A stretch of DNA of 64,000 bases from Psychroserpens luteolus (GTDB lineage Bacteria > Bacteroidota > Bacteroidia > Flavobacteriales > Flavobacteriaceae). A program made the translations under genes and the position numbers. This document shows, in pieces, positions 36,916 to 45,907 of this stretch (position 1 is its first letter; the number at the start of each line of letters is the position of its first letter). The stretch is from NCBI RefSeq assembly GCF_021032705.1, contig NZ_JAHVXI010000002.1:642490-706489 (forward strand), given 5' to 3'. The notes beneath the pieces were generated by a model. That model saw only the letters and a program-made list of their open reading frames with translations, had not been told where the DNA came from and did not search any database.

Positions 36916-38343
36916 ATGGATGTAACTGCGCAATCGGTTTGGACTAACTGTCTGTCATTTATAAAAGACAACATACAACCTCAAGCCTATAAAACTTGGT
37001 TTGAGCCTATAGTAGCAGTAAAACTTACAGATAACGCTTTAAGTATTCAAGTGCCAAGTAAATTTTTCTATGAGTGGTTAGAAGAACACTACGTGAAAAT
37101 TTTAAAAGTAGCCCTTACCAAACAATTAGGTGAAACCGCCAAATTGGTTTACGTTATCAAAATGGAAAACACTTACGGTAATAAACAACCGTTTACAGAA
37201 AAGATTCCTAGTTCTAATCGTGGTGCTTTGAAATCTCAAGATGTAGATGTTCCATTAAATAATAAAAATCCTGAACTCAAAAATCCATTTGTAATTCCTG
37301 GAATTAGAAATGTAAAAATTGAGTCTCAACTTAATCCAAACTACAGTTTCGAAAATTTCTTAGAAGGTGATTCGAACCGTTTAGCTAGAAATGCTGGTTT
37401 AGCAGTAGCAAATAAGCCTGGTGGCACATCGTTCAATCCTTTATTAATATTTGGAGGTGTAGGACTTGGAAAAACACACTTAGCACATGCTATTGGTGTT
37501 GATATTAAAGATAAGTATCCTGAAAAAACAGTATTATATATTTCAGCTGAAAAATTCACACAACAGTATATTGATTCTGTAAAGAAGAATAATAGGAATG
37601 ATTTTATTCATTTCTACCAAATTATAGATGTTCTTATCATTGATGATGTACAATTCTTATCTGGAAAATCAGGAACGCAAGATGTATTCTTCCATATCTT
37701 TAATCATTTACATCAAAACGGAAAGCAAGTCATTCTAACAAGTGACAAAGCGCCTGTTGATATGCAAGATATTGAACAACGCTTACTATCTCGTTTTAAA
37801 TGGGGTCTTTCTGCAGAATTACAGAGTCCAGATTTTGAAACACGTGTGTCAATTCTTAAAAATAAACTATATCGTGATGGTGTTGAGATGCCAGACGAAA
37901 TCATTGAATACGTCGCTAAACATATTAAAACCAATGTTCGCGAATTAGAAGGTGCTATAATTTCTTTAATTGCGCAATCGTCGTTCAATAAAAAAGAAAT
38001 CACAGTTAACCTCGCTAAAGAGATTGTTGAGAAATTTGTCAAAAACACCAAACGTGAAGTCTCTATAGATTACATCCAAAAAGTTGTTTCTGATTATTTC
38101 CAAATGGATGTGAGTACACTTCAATCTAAAACGAGAAAACGTCACATTGTTCAAGCCAGACAATTAGCGATGTTCTTTGCTAAAAAATACACCAAAGCAT
38201 CACTAGCAAGTATTGGTTCTCAAATTGGAAAACGTGACCATGCTACGGTTCTTCACGCTTGCAAAACTGTGGACAACTTATCTTCTACAGATAAGCAGTT
38301 TAGAAAATATGTTGAAGATCTTTCAAAAAAATTATCGCTTTAA
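36916..38343 (+). CDS. dnaA: Chromosomal replication initiator protein DnaA
   Basis: DnaA binds the origin, melts it and loads the helicase. The 475-residue protein has domain I (about 1-85), a variable linker, the AAA+ domain with Walker A GGVGLGKTH (about 178) and Walker B LIIDDVQFLSGK, the arginine-finger region LLSRFKWG and the C-terminal helix-turn-helix domain (KRDHATVLHACKTV at the end). Length is normal. The upstream gap has no convincing cluster of DnaA boxes, so I do not place the origin here. A tyrosine phosphatase gene follows after 9 bases. Confidence 0.98.
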   Translation: MDVTAQSVWTNCLSFIKDNIQPQAYKTWFEPIVAVKLTDNALSIQVPSKFFYEWLEEHYVKILKVALTKQLGETAKLVYVIKMENTYGNKQPFTEKIPSSNRGALKSQDVDVPLNNKNPELKNPFVIPGIRNVKIESQLNPNYSFENFLEGDSNRLARNAGLAVANKPGGTSFNPLLIFGGVGLGKTHLAHAIGVDIKDKYPEKTVLYISAEKFTQQYIDSVKKNNRNDFIHFYQIIDVLIIDDVQFLSGKSGTQDVFFHIFNHLHQNGKQVILTSDKAPVDMQDIEQRLLSRFKWGLSAELQSPDFETRVSILKNKLYRDGVEMPDEIIEYVAKHIKTNVRELEGAIISLIAQSSFNKKEITVNLAKEIVEKFVKNTKREVSIDYIQKVVSDYFQMDVSTLQSKTRKRHIVQARQLAMFFAKKYTKASLASIGSQIGKRDHATVLHACKTVDNLSSTDKQFRKYVEDLSKKLSL

Positions 38344-38352
38344 ATCATTATC

Positions 38353-38817
38353 ATGACTAGTATTCTAATGGTATGCTTAGGCAATATTTGTCGTTCGCCA
38401 TTAGCTCATGGCATTTTGCAATCTAAGCTTTCTCAAGACCATTTTTATGTCGATTCGGCCGGAACTGCCAACTACCATGTTGGGGATTTGCCTGACAGGC
38501 GTTCGATTGCTGTAGCCAAATCGTATGGTATAGACATTTCAAATCAACGCGGGCGACAGTTTAAAGTATCAGACTTTGACACCTTCGACTTTATTTATGT
38601 CATGGATCAATCAAATTTTGACAATGTGGCTAAACTCGCCAGAAACAATAAAGACATTGCAAAAATTAAGCTTATTCTAGAAGTTGATAATTCTGTTAAT
38701 GATAAAAGAGTTCCAGATCCGTATTATGGTGATATTTCAGATTTCGAGCATGTATTTTCTCTTCTAGATAGAGCCTGCACGATTCTTTCTAAGGAGTTGA
38801 CAAACAGTTCTAGATAA
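38353..38817 (+). CDS. Low-molecular-weight protein-tyrosine phosphatase
   Basis: A 154-residue cytoplasmic phosphatase with the P-loop CLGNICRS (nucleophile C8, R14) at the N-terminus and the general-acid Asp in VPDPYYGD at about 115-122. Length is typical. It is probably cotranscribed with dnaA (9-base gap), an order I recall in other Flavobacteriaceae. Natural substrates are unknown; tyrosine kinases of capsule systems are common partners, but none is in the window. Confidence 0.92.
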   Translation: MTSILMVCLGNICRSPLAHGILQSKLSQDHFYVDSAGTANYHVGDLPDRRSIAVAKSYGIDISNQRGRQFKVSDFDTFDFIYVMDQSNFDNVAKLARNNKDIAKIKLILEVDNSVNDKRVPDPYYGDISDFEHVFSLLDRACTILSKELTNSSR

Positions 38818-38884
38818 TGAATTTGTAAATAAACTCTTATTTTTTTTCGTATTTTGTAAAAAAAATTCCTTAAAATCTAGAAAA

Positions 38885-40300
38885 ATGAAAAATTTAACTC
38901 TTTTACTAGCCTGCTTTGTCATATCTCTAAGTTACGGCCAAAACGTCAACTTAGAAGTTTTTGCAACTGGGCTTTCTAGCCCTTTAAATTTAAAACACGC
39001 TGGAGACGACAGGTTATTTGTAGCCGAACGTGCAGGTGTTATTAAAATTATAAATGCCGATGGTTCTGTAAATGCCACTCCATTTTTAGACATTGACCCT
39101 AGAGTCACAAATAATGGAGGTGAACAAGGCCTACTAGGTATTGCATTTCATCCCGATTATGCAACTAATGGCTATTTTTATGTAAATTTCATTGATAATA
39201 ATGAAAATACAATAATTTCTCGATTCACAAGAGCTACCGCTAATACTGCAGATTCGAGCTCAGAAGTTATTCTACTTACTATAAATCAACCTTTTTTTAA
39301 CCACAATGCTGGCGATATGCATTTTGGTCCCAATGACGGTTATTTATACATCTCTACTGGTGATGGTGGATCTGGTGGAGACCCAGGAAATAGAGCTCAA
39401 AATCTTACAACACTGTTAGGTAAAATGTTAAGACTTGATGTTAATGTAACTCAAGCCCAAATAGATGCAGGTACAACATATCTTATTCCTAATGACAATC
39501 CTTTTGTTGGTAATTCTTCCGCTTTAGATGAAATATGGGCTTATGGTTTAAGAAATCCATCACGATTTTCTTTTGATCGTTCTAATGGAGATCTTTGGAT
39601 AGCTGATGTTGGTCAAAGTAATCGAGAAGAAATCGATCGAGTTCCATTTACATCATCAGGTGGTGAAAACTATGGCTGGAAGTGTTTTGAAGGCACCTCA
39701 ACATTTAGTAGCGTTACAGGGTGTAGTACAATCACTCACACAGCACCTGTTGCTGAATACAACTATGGTGGCAACCCTTTTAAATGTGCTATAACTGGAG
39801 GTTTTCGATACAGAGGAACTGCACAACCTAATTTGCAAGGTTTATATTTTTTCGCTGATTATTGTAGTGATGAGATTGGGGTAGTCGAAGAAACCTCAAC
39901 AGATGTGTTTCAACTTAATTTTATCGACCGATTTGTAGGCCATGGTTTCTCAGCTTTTGGAGAAGATGTAAATGGTGAATTATATACTGTAGGGCTAGAT
40001 AATGGAACTATATCACGAATTATTGATGACAATTTAAGTGTAAATGAGCAAACAATAGATGCTATTAAAATGTATCCAAATCCAACAAAAAACTCACTCA
40101 CTTTTGATTTCTTAAACGCATCTGGCCAAATAAGCAATATCAACATACATGATATTCAAGGCAAGTTGGTGCAATCACAATCTAATTTTAATGAACAGTT
40201 GGTGACCATAACTACAAAATCTTTAACAAGCGGATTGTATATTGTAGAAATCATGGGAACAAATGGTGAGAAGAGTGTGCGCAAACTAATAGTAGAGTAA
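38885..40300 (+). CDS. Secreted PQQ-type sugar dehydrogenase with T9SS sorting domain
   Basis: A 471-residue exported protein: signal peptide cleaved at about 19 (LSYGQ), then a six-bladed beta-propeller of the soluble glucose dehydrogenase/HHIP type (about 22-385). It has GGEQGLLGIAFHPDY, FNHNAGDMHFGPNDGYLYISTGDGG, IWAYGLRNPSRFSFD, EEIDRV and GRFRY-like GGFRYRG. It ends in a T9SS type A sorting domain (MYPNPTKNSLTFD ... GLYIVEI ... LIVE). It probably oxidises aldoses at the cell surface with PQQ as cofactor. No PQQ synthesis genes are seen here, so the cofactor or the activity is open. Confidence 0.88.
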   Translation: MKNLTLLLACFVISLSYGQNVNLEVFATGLSSPLNLKHAGDDRLFVAERAGVIKIINADGSVNATPFLDIDPRVTNNGGEQGLLGIAFHPDYATNGYFYVNFIDNNENTIISRFTRATANTADSSSEVILLTINQPFFNHNAGDMHFGPNDGYLYISTGDGGSGGDPGNRAQNLTTLLGKMLRLDVNVTQAQIDAGTTYLIPNDNPFVGNSSALDEIWAYGLRNPSRFSFDRSNGDLWIADVGQSNREEIDRVPFTSSGGENYGWKCFEGTSTFSSVTGCSTITHTAPVAEYNYGGNPFKCAITGGFRYRGTAQPNLQGLYFFADYCSDEIGVVEETSTDVFQLNFIDRFVGHGFSAFGEDVNGELYTVGLDNGTISRIIDDNLSVNEQTIDAIKMYPNPTKNSLTFDFLNASGQISNINIHDIQGKLVQSQSNFNEQLVTITTKSLTSGLYIVEIMGTNGEKSVRKLIVE

Positions 40301-40303
40301 CTA

Positions 40304-41020
40304 ATGAATTCAAACTTCGGTAAGCTATATCTTATTCCAACACGTCTAGGCGATAATCCTCCACTCGAGGTTTTACCCATTTCAGTAAAAAAAATTATTG
40401 AACTAGTAGACGACTATATTGTTGAAAATGAAAAGACAGCAAGACGATTTATAAAAAAGGTAGATTCGCGGAAACAACAATCTACCTTAAACTTTAAGAT
40501 TTTAAATAAGTACACACAACCAGAAGAAATTGAAAATTTTCTTGATGATTGTAAAAGTGGCAAGCCTATGGGATTGCTTTCTGAAGCTGGTTGCCCTGGA
40601 ATAGCAGATCCTGGAGCAGATATTGTAAAATTGGCTCACAATAATAACATTCAGGTAGTACCACTGGTTGGTCCTTCCTCTATAGTATTAGCATTAATGA
40701 GTTCGGGAATGAATGGACAAAGTTTTGCTTTTAATGGCTACATTCCTATCGATAAACAAGAACGGAAAGCCACCTTAAAACGATTGGAGCGCTTATCATT
40801 TGAACAAAATCAAACGCAGTTATTTATTGAAACACCCTATCGTAATAATAAGATCTTAGAAGATATATGTGCTACACTTCATAAGAATACACGTGTATGT
40901 GTGGCCTGCGATATTACCCTACCTACAGAATATATTAAAACCATGACTGTCGGTGAATGGAAACACACTAATATTGATCTGCATAAACGTCCCGCTATTT
41001 TTGTGATTCATAAGGATTAA
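40304..41020 (+). CDS. RsmI-like SAM-dependent methyltransferase (tetrapyrrole methylase fold)
   Basis: A 238-residue paralogue of RsmI, the 16S rRNA 2'-O-methyltransferase. It has LYLIPTRLGD at the start (RsmI usually has ATPIGNL), the conserved SEAGCPGIADPGA at about 92 and LVGPSSIVLALMSSGMNG at about 119. The deviation in the first motif marks it as the second subfamily common in Bacteroidota, whose substrate is unknown to me. It starts 3 bases after the dehydrogenase gene. Confidence 0.85.
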   Translation: MNSNFGKLYLIPTRLGDNPPLEVLPISVKKIIELVDDYIVENEKTARRFIKKVDSRKQQSTLNFKILNKYTQPEEIENFLDDCKSGKPMGLLSEAGCPGIADPGADIVKLAHNNNIQVVPLVGPSSIVLALMSSGMNGQSFAFNGYIPIDKQERKATLKRLERLSFEQNQTQLFIETPYRNNKILEDICATLHKNTRVCVACDITLPTEYIKTMTVGEWKHTNIDLHKRPAIFVIHKD

Positions 41021-41090
41021 AACACAACATAGTAAACGTAATTCTTACAATTCAAATCATATAATAGCACCAAATAAAAAAATATACCTG

Positions 41091-41552
41091 ATGAAAAAAG
41101 TCGTAACCATTATTTTAGTCTCAGCATTTATGATGCTAAGCTTCTCATGTAAACAAAATGTAAATAATGTGACAACGATTAATGAAGACACGTTTGAAGT
41201 TAATGCCGACAATGAAAAGATTAAATTAGCAGTAAAAGAGGCACAAGAAACTCTTGATCATTTCATCGAAGAACTAAGTAAGCATGCAAAAGACACCAAT
41301 TATTGGTTTGTTGTAAAAAGTAAATTTGAAAGTGCCGATTATAATGAACATATGTGGGTAAGCACATTAGGTTTTGATAACAATCAATTTACTGGGATTT
41401 TAATTAATGAACCATATTGGGTACAAAATGTAAGTATTGGCGATACCGTTAAAATTATTAGAACTGATATTGAAGATTGGGTAATCACCAATGATGTAAA
41501 ACAAATTTCCGAAGGCGATTTTACGGAAAAATATCTGTTTGAAGAACAGTAA
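41091..41552 (+). CDS. DUF2314 lipoprotein
   Basis: A 153-residue lipoprotein (lipobox SFSC, C20). The domain KYWF-like NYWFVVKSKFES, followed by EHMWVSTLGFDNNQFTGILINEP and VKIIRTDIEDWVI, matches DUF2314, a family of unknown function with a conserved Trp-rich pattern. The gene follows the RsmI-like gene by 70 bases on the same strand. An imperfect hairpin without a good T-run follows it. Confidence 0.75.
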   Translation: MKKVVTIILVSAFMMLSFSCKQNVNNVTTINEDTFEVNADNEKIKLAVKEAQETLDHFIEELSKHAKDTNYWFVVKSKFESADYNEHMWVSTLGFDNNQFTGILINEPYWVQNVSIGDTVKIIRTDIEDWVITNDVKQISEGDFTEKYLFEEQ

Positions 41553-41747
41553 CAGCTTAGAGCTATAGATAGAAAAAAAACAATTTTCAATCTATAGATC
41601 ACCATTTCTCTGTCTAATAAAACACCAACCATCTTATCTGAATTCAGCGTGATTCACACTAATTTCACACTTTTTTGACATTTCAAATAAAGCTTAATCT
41701 GCTATATATCATACATTTATAACTATGAATTAATAGATATATATCAT

Positions 41748-42548
41748 ATGAAAAAGAATAGAATAATTTTTAGCACAGCTCTTATTGTTTTTAGCTTAGT
41801 GGTTTATGGGGTATTAAACGTTGATACTAAAGTAACAGATCAAACTGAAATTTCTGAAGATAATCGACTTGCTTCTATTACTGGAGTTTCTAAAAACATG
41901 AAAAAAAATAGTCCTCGCTTTTTTTATTCAGTAGGCACTAGATATGATGCTATTAAAAAATCTGACCTCATCAAAGCCAAATCTATAACTGATTTCTTAT
42001 CAAAACAACAAATGCCTCCTTTAGAATCTTACCAGTCTGTCAGTATTATTGTAGTTAAAGATAACAAGCAAACTAATTTTGTTGCACTAAGCAAGGATGA
42101 TAAATTATCTAAATCTCAAATCGAGCTATTAAAAGCAGCTGACTTTTCAACAAATATTTTAGTAAGAGGAGATTATGAACAAATAAACGAAGAAACATTG
42201 CAAACCAAATACGACTATTGGTGTCCGCACTTTACAATTGTTCCCAATCAACAAGCTGAATATATAGATGGAGAAGACGCACTTATAACATATCTCGAAG
42301 AACGTGGTCATAGTCTATTAGGACATATAGACCAAGAAAAACTCAATTCTGCAAAGGTTTACTTTACAGTAACACAGCAAGGCAAGATTACTAATACCAG
42401 AATTGAATCAAACTCAAGTGACCCAGATATTGACAAGAAGATAATTGAAGTAATTAACACAACATCAGGAGCATGGAAACCAGCAAAGAATGTCAATGGA
42501 GAGTATGTGGATCAAGAACTCGTATTTTCTTTTAGCATAGGATGTTAA
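41748..42548 (+). CDS. TonB C-terminal-like domain protein
   Basis: A 266-residue protein with one N-terminal membrane segment or signal (about 5-22), a middle region of about 160 residues that I do not recognise, and a C-terminal TonB-like domain (YFTVTQQGKITNTRIESNSSDPDID..., ending WKPAKNVNGEYVDQELVFSFSI). TonB-C domains contact outer-membrane receptors or act as periplasmic modules. There is no proline-rich linker and no ExbB/ExbD gene nearby, so a classical energy-transducing role is doubtful. Monocistronic, ending at a strong terminator. Confidence 0.75.
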   Translation: MKKNRIIFSTALIVFSLVVYGVLNVDTKVTDQTEISEDNRLASITGVSKNMKKNSPRFFYSVGTRYDAIKKSDLIKAKSITDFLSKQQMPPLESYQSVSIIVVKDNKQTNFVALSKDDKLSKSQIELLKAADFSTNILVRGDYEQINEETLQTKYDYWCPHFTIVPNQQAEYIDGEDALITYLEERGHSLLGHIDQEKLNSAKVYFTVTQQGKITNTRIESNSSDPDIDKKIIEVINTTSGAWKPAKNVNGEYVDQELVFSFSIGC

Positions 42549-42575
42549 ACTCACACGATACATATTTAAACTAAA

Positions 42576-42602
42576 AAAAGCCACATATACTATGTGGCTT
42601 TT
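42576..42602. terminator. Bidirectional terminator between the TonB-C and lysozyme-like genes
   Basis: AAAAGCCACATA (42576-42587) and TATGTGGCTTTT (42591-42602) form a 12-base perfect stem with a 3-base loop, between two convergent genes. Confidence 0.85.
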
Positions 42603-42623
42603 CAACTATTCATTATCAATCTA

Positions 42624-43316
42624 TTATAATGTAGCTTTCGCTTTCTTATCTGCTTCTATAAATGATGTATCATAGCCTGAAAACTTCTTCATGTAATGTC
42701 TTACTGTTGTTCCATAAGCATCAGAGAAATTATTACCTCCATAGCTTCTTAAAAACTTCTTCACACTACCAGGACCTGCTAGGTGAGCTGCAGCTAAAAT
42801 ACCAGATTCTGTAATCTCTACACCACTAATTTTCTTTCCAACAAAACGTTTGATATCCTTTCTTAGAATCCATTTATTACGTTCTGCATTCGCTAAAAAT
42901 GCCTTTTCTTGTAACTCCGGATTGTATAAAAATTGTGTTGGATTGTAAATTCCGATCATTTTTAAGGTTTCGGCTCCAAACTGATATTTACCCAAATAAC
43001 CAAGCGTATTTACCGTAAAGTAATTTCCTCTGGATTCTTTAAATGCTAAAGCCTCCTTAAACCCATGATACGATTTACCTAAATATGGGAAATATGTATG
43101 TGTTGACTGAAACGGGTTAGATAATTCTGCAGAAGTATTTACATCATCAGAAGCATCTTCAGTAAAAGCCATTTCCTTAGATATGTTGTAATCCAGTTCT
43201 AAACCTTCAGTTGAATAATCGGCATAATTGATCGATTGTTCAGGTTTAAGTGCCATATAAAGTGTGACACAAATAGCTAATGGTACAACAAAATAATTAC
43301 CTACTTTTTTAATCAT
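42624..43316 (-). CDS. Lysozyme-like (transglycosylase-type) envelope protein
   Basis: A 230-residue protein with one N-terminal membrane anchor or signal (about 7-23), a linker, and a lysozyme-like domain at about 80-215. FKEALAFKESRGNYFTVN supplies the likely catalytic Glu in the ES motif; GYLGKYQFG follows, and AAHLAGPGSVKKFL is the helix found in SLT-type enzymes. It should act on peptidoglycan in the periplasm. The promoter carries two TGTTAAA repeats spaced 11 bases, the same signal found near htrA and the sensor kinase. Activity is inferred from motifs. Confidence 0.75.
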   Translation of the reverse strand: MIKKVGNYFVVPLAICVTLYMALKPEQSINYADYSTEGLELDYNISKEMAFTEDASDDVNTSAELSNPFQSTHTYFPYLGKSYHGFKEALAFKESRGNYFTVNTLGYLGKYQFGAETLKMIGIYNPTQFLYNPELQEKAFLANAERNKWILRKDIKRFVGKKISGVEITESGILAAAHLAGPGSVKKFLRSYGGNNFSDAYGTTVRHYMKKFSGYDTSFIEADKKAKATL

Positions 43317-43374
43317 AATAGCTAATTTTAGTAAGTCAAAATTGTCCCCTTGTATGACTTACAAATTGCGCCTG

Positions 43375-43429
43375 CAAATATACGCTTTTTTCTATATATT
43401 TAAAAATAAGCTGTTAAAGTGTTGTTAAA
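43375..43429 (-). promoter_or_regulatory. Promoter of the lysozyme-like gene with upstream TGTTAAA repeats
   Basis: On the minus strand TATATTTG (43375-43382) is a full -7 match, 58 bases before the ATG. Two copies of TGTTAAA (plus-strand sense), at 43412-43418 and 43423-43429, lie 29 bases upstream of it with an 11-base period. The -33 position reads TTT. The second repeat overlaps the stop codon of the DUF2279 gene. Confidence 0.5.
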
Positions 43430-44339
43430 AGTAGATATAGTGGAGCTTTATGCCATTTTTCCCGTTGAATTCAATAGCTGGAAATGGCACCTTAATTACG
43501 TTCAAAACGTCAAATACAGTCCTCAACACTCGAGAATTTGTCTGTATTCTAGACAAATCTACGTCTAAACTCAGGAAGAATTGTCGTCTCCTGTCTTGAG
43601 TTATAAATATATTATCAACATTTTCATTTTTTCCGGTGAGCATTCCTTCTGCACTATAGCCAACTGCGACATTAATCCACTTAGGAATTTTACTTTCTTT
43701 AAAGAACGAATGTAAATTAGCACTTAACCAATAGGTTTGACCATTATAATCTTTTAGCATTTCCTCTAGAAACCCTTCGCCTAATTTATCTGGCCGCTGA
43801 CTGGCGTATTGTGTTTGATGAAATGAATATTTCATTGTGATACGTTGTTCATCCCAAAGCAATTCTTGCCCAATATATAATCCCGTTCCTAATCCGTTAG
43901 CAACCATATCTGACCATGAAAATCCCCATTCTTCAGAATAACCATCAAAGATTTCAACGGCTGTCAAAAATCCGAAACCTAATGTCGCTCCAAAGACGAG
44001 CTGATCCTTTTTGCCTACTCCACTCCATCTCAATGTATTTGCGCCTATTCGTCCGAGTTGATATGAAGAAAACACATGACCCAATTTGTCCATTTGCAGC
44101 CATTCATCTGTATCATCAATGGTCTTAAATTTTGATCTTGGAAAATCAGCATACCACAATTGATCCAATCCTACTAATGTTAAAGAAGCTAAAGAAGCTT
44201 GAGTGATGACTACAGCGTTTCGTCTTGATTTATTTAATGTATCACTGATTTTTAAAAAAGAATCTATCTTAGATTGCGAACTTACTGAAAGTGCAACCAT
44301 ACAACAAAATGAAAAAAGAATGTAACGACTTATTGACAT
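43425..44339 (-). CDS. DUF2279 (YfiM-like) protein
   Basis: A 304-residue exported protein: signal peptide ending at about residue 22 (VSSQS), then the DUF2279 pattern with DKLGHVFSSYQLGRIG, VEIFDGYSEEWGFSWSDMVANGLG and LYIGQELLW. The H and D residues in these short helices are conserved in the family, whose function is unknown; membrane association is likely. The start overlaps the mltG stop by one base, so it ends the dapF-GNAT-mltG operon. Placement next to peptidoglycan genes hints at an envelope role. Confidence 0.8.
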   Translation of the reverse strand: MSISRYILFSFCCMVALSVSSQSKIDSFLKISDTLNKSRRNAVVITQASLASLTLVGLDQLWYADFPRSKFKTIDDTDEWLQMDKLGHVFSSYQLGRIGANTLRWSGVGKKDQLVFGATLGFGFLTAVEIFDGYSEEWGFSWSDMVANGLGTGLYIGQELLWDEQRITMKYSFHQTQYASQRPDKLGEGFLEEMLKDYNGQTYWLSANLHSFFKESKIPKWINVAVGYSAEGMLTGKNENVDNIFITQDRRRQFFLSLDVDLSRIQTNSRVLRTVFDVLNVIKVPFPAIEFNGKNGIKLHYIYF

Positions 44340-45382
44340 TATTTATTTATCCCTTGTGACGATAAGTAACGTTGATATTCTCTTGCATTAACATTATGCT
44401 GTGTTAGAGTTTTTGCAAACTTGTGAAATCCAAGTTTTTTTGCATTAGCAGCAAAATAAAGGTAATTGTGTTTTTCGTAGTTCAACACAGCATTAATTGC
44501 TGAAATATCAGGCATAGCAATAAGACCTGGAGGCAAACCTGCATTCATATAAGTATTGTAAGGTGATTTAATCTCTTTATGTTTATTTAGTACACGTTTA
44601 ATCACTGTATTCTTATATTCAGGCAATTGATATGCAGCAAATCTCAATGTAGGATCAGCTTGAAGTGGCATTCCTATGCGAATACGGTTCATATATACAC
44701 CAGCTATCCTTGGTTGCTCACTGGCTTGCTTCGACTCTTCGTGAACTATAGACGCTAAAGTCATTACTTGGTCTCTGGTCAAACCAATAGCCTTTGCTTT
44801 TGCTGTTCTGCTACCATTCCAAAAACTAGCATACTCTTTGAGCATTCGGTCTCTAAAACCTTCTGGTGATGTATTCCAGAAAAACTCATAGCTGTTGGGA
44901 ATATACATTCCTAAGGCCGTTTGTTTAGTAAACCCACTTGTCTTCAAAAACGTATCATCGGTCATCACAGCAATAAGTGATGTACTGTCTGCATCGATTT
45001 GAACACTAATACGACCTGCTAATTTCTCTATACTCTCTTGATTATTAAAAGATATCTTAACAGGAATATTATTGCTTCTAATAGAATTGATAATATCATT
45101 ATTGCTCATTCCTTTTTTAATCACAAATCGACCTGCTTTTAAATTGGTCGTGTATTTTTTTCGTTCTGCTAATGCATCAAAATTGTCTATATCTTTAAGT
45201 AAAGGTTCTAGCTGTACTCTAACATCTTTATAAGTATCACTTTTAGAGACAAAAATATAGGCTTCGTCATTATTGAAATTTGTATTAGGTGCTATCATAG
45301 CATTGTATACATAAAAACCAAAATATGCAGCAACAACCAAACCGACTAAAGCAATAGCCCAAAGTATTTTTTTTAAGTACAT
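44339..45382 (-). CDS. mltG: Endolytic peptidoglycan transglycosylase MltG
   Basis: MltG cuts nascent glycan strands at the inner membrane and sets their length. The 347-residue protein has one membrane segment (about 7-28), a LysM-like region and the YceG domain with the catalytic Glu in LASIVHEESKQ (about 215-225). AGVYMNRIRIGMPLQADPT and YNTYMNAGLPPGLIAMP follow, both hallmarks of the family. Length is normal. It follows a GNAT gene and dapF with almost no gaps. Confidence 0.96.
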   Translation of the reverse strand: MYLKKILWAIALVGLVVAAYFGFYVYNAMIAPNTNFNNDEAYIFVSKSDTYKDVRVQLEPLLKDIDNFDALAERKKYTTNLKAGRFVIKKGMSNNDIINSIRSNNIPVKISFNNQESIEKLAGRISVQIDADSTSLIAVMTDDTFLKTSGFTKQTALGMYIPNSYEFFWNTSPEGFRDRMLKEYASFWNGSRTAKAKAIGLTRDQVMTLASIVHEESKQASEQPRIAGVYMNRIRIGMPLQADPTLRFAAYQLPEYKNTVIKRVLNKHKEIKSPYNTYMNAGLPPGLIAMPDISAINAVLNYEKHNYLYFAANAKKLGFHKFAKTLTQHNVNAREYQRYLSSQGINK

Positions 45383-45907
45383 TTAATTAAATAGTATTTG
45401 TAATAAGTATTCATTTTTATAAGAACCATTCACATAGTTCCAATCTTTTTTTAGTCCGATAATTTCAAATCCTTGATTTTCAAATAGTTTCAAGCTCACA
45501 CTATTATCTTCGGAAATATTACAAAATAACTGATGCATATCTAAATGAGATGTGCAATAGTTTATTAATAATTGTAAGGCCTCCTTTCCATAACCCTTTT
45601 GTCTATTGGCAGATTCTTTAATCAAAATACCAACACCAGCTCGCCTGTTTTTAAAATCAAAATCAAATAAATCTATCATACCAAGCGCTTTATCATTAGT
45701 ATCACAGATAACCAAGCGTAATTGCTTGACTTCAAAAATATCTTTATGTGCTTGTTCTAAATATTGTTTAATTAAGAACTTAGAATATGGTGTAATCGTA
45801 TTACTAATCTCCCAAATATCCTGATTATTCTCAATCTCATGAATAAATTCAAGATCTTCTGGCTCTAATGCTCTTAAATAAATATGTGTGCCTTTAAGTG
45901 TTTTCAT
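45383..45907 (-). CDS. GNAT family N-acetyltransferase (RimJ/RimL type)
   Basis: A 174-residue acetyltransferase: start MKTLKGTHIYLRALEPEDLEF, the segment GMIDLFDFDFKNRRAGVGILI, acetyl-CoA loop RQKGYGKEAL and the final LFENQGFEIIG. This resembles RimJ/L-type and ribosomal or small-molecule acetyltransferases; the substrate is unknown. Directly between dapF (one-base overlap) and mltG, so probably cotranscribed with them. Confidence 0.88.
   Translation of the reverse strand: MKTLKGTHIYLRALEPEDLEFIHEIENNQDIWEISNTITPYSKFLIKQYLEQAHKDIFEVKQLRLVICDTNDKALGMIDLFDFDFKNRRAGVGILIKESANRQKGYGKEALQLLINYCTSHLDMHQLFCNISEDNSVSLKLFENQGFEIIGLKKDWNYVNGSYKNEYLLQILFN

Noticed and set aside
41563..41597. Hairpin after the DUF2314 gene as a terminator
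   Set aside because: CTATAGAT/ATCTATAG is an 8-base AT-rich stem with a 19-base loop and no T-run.
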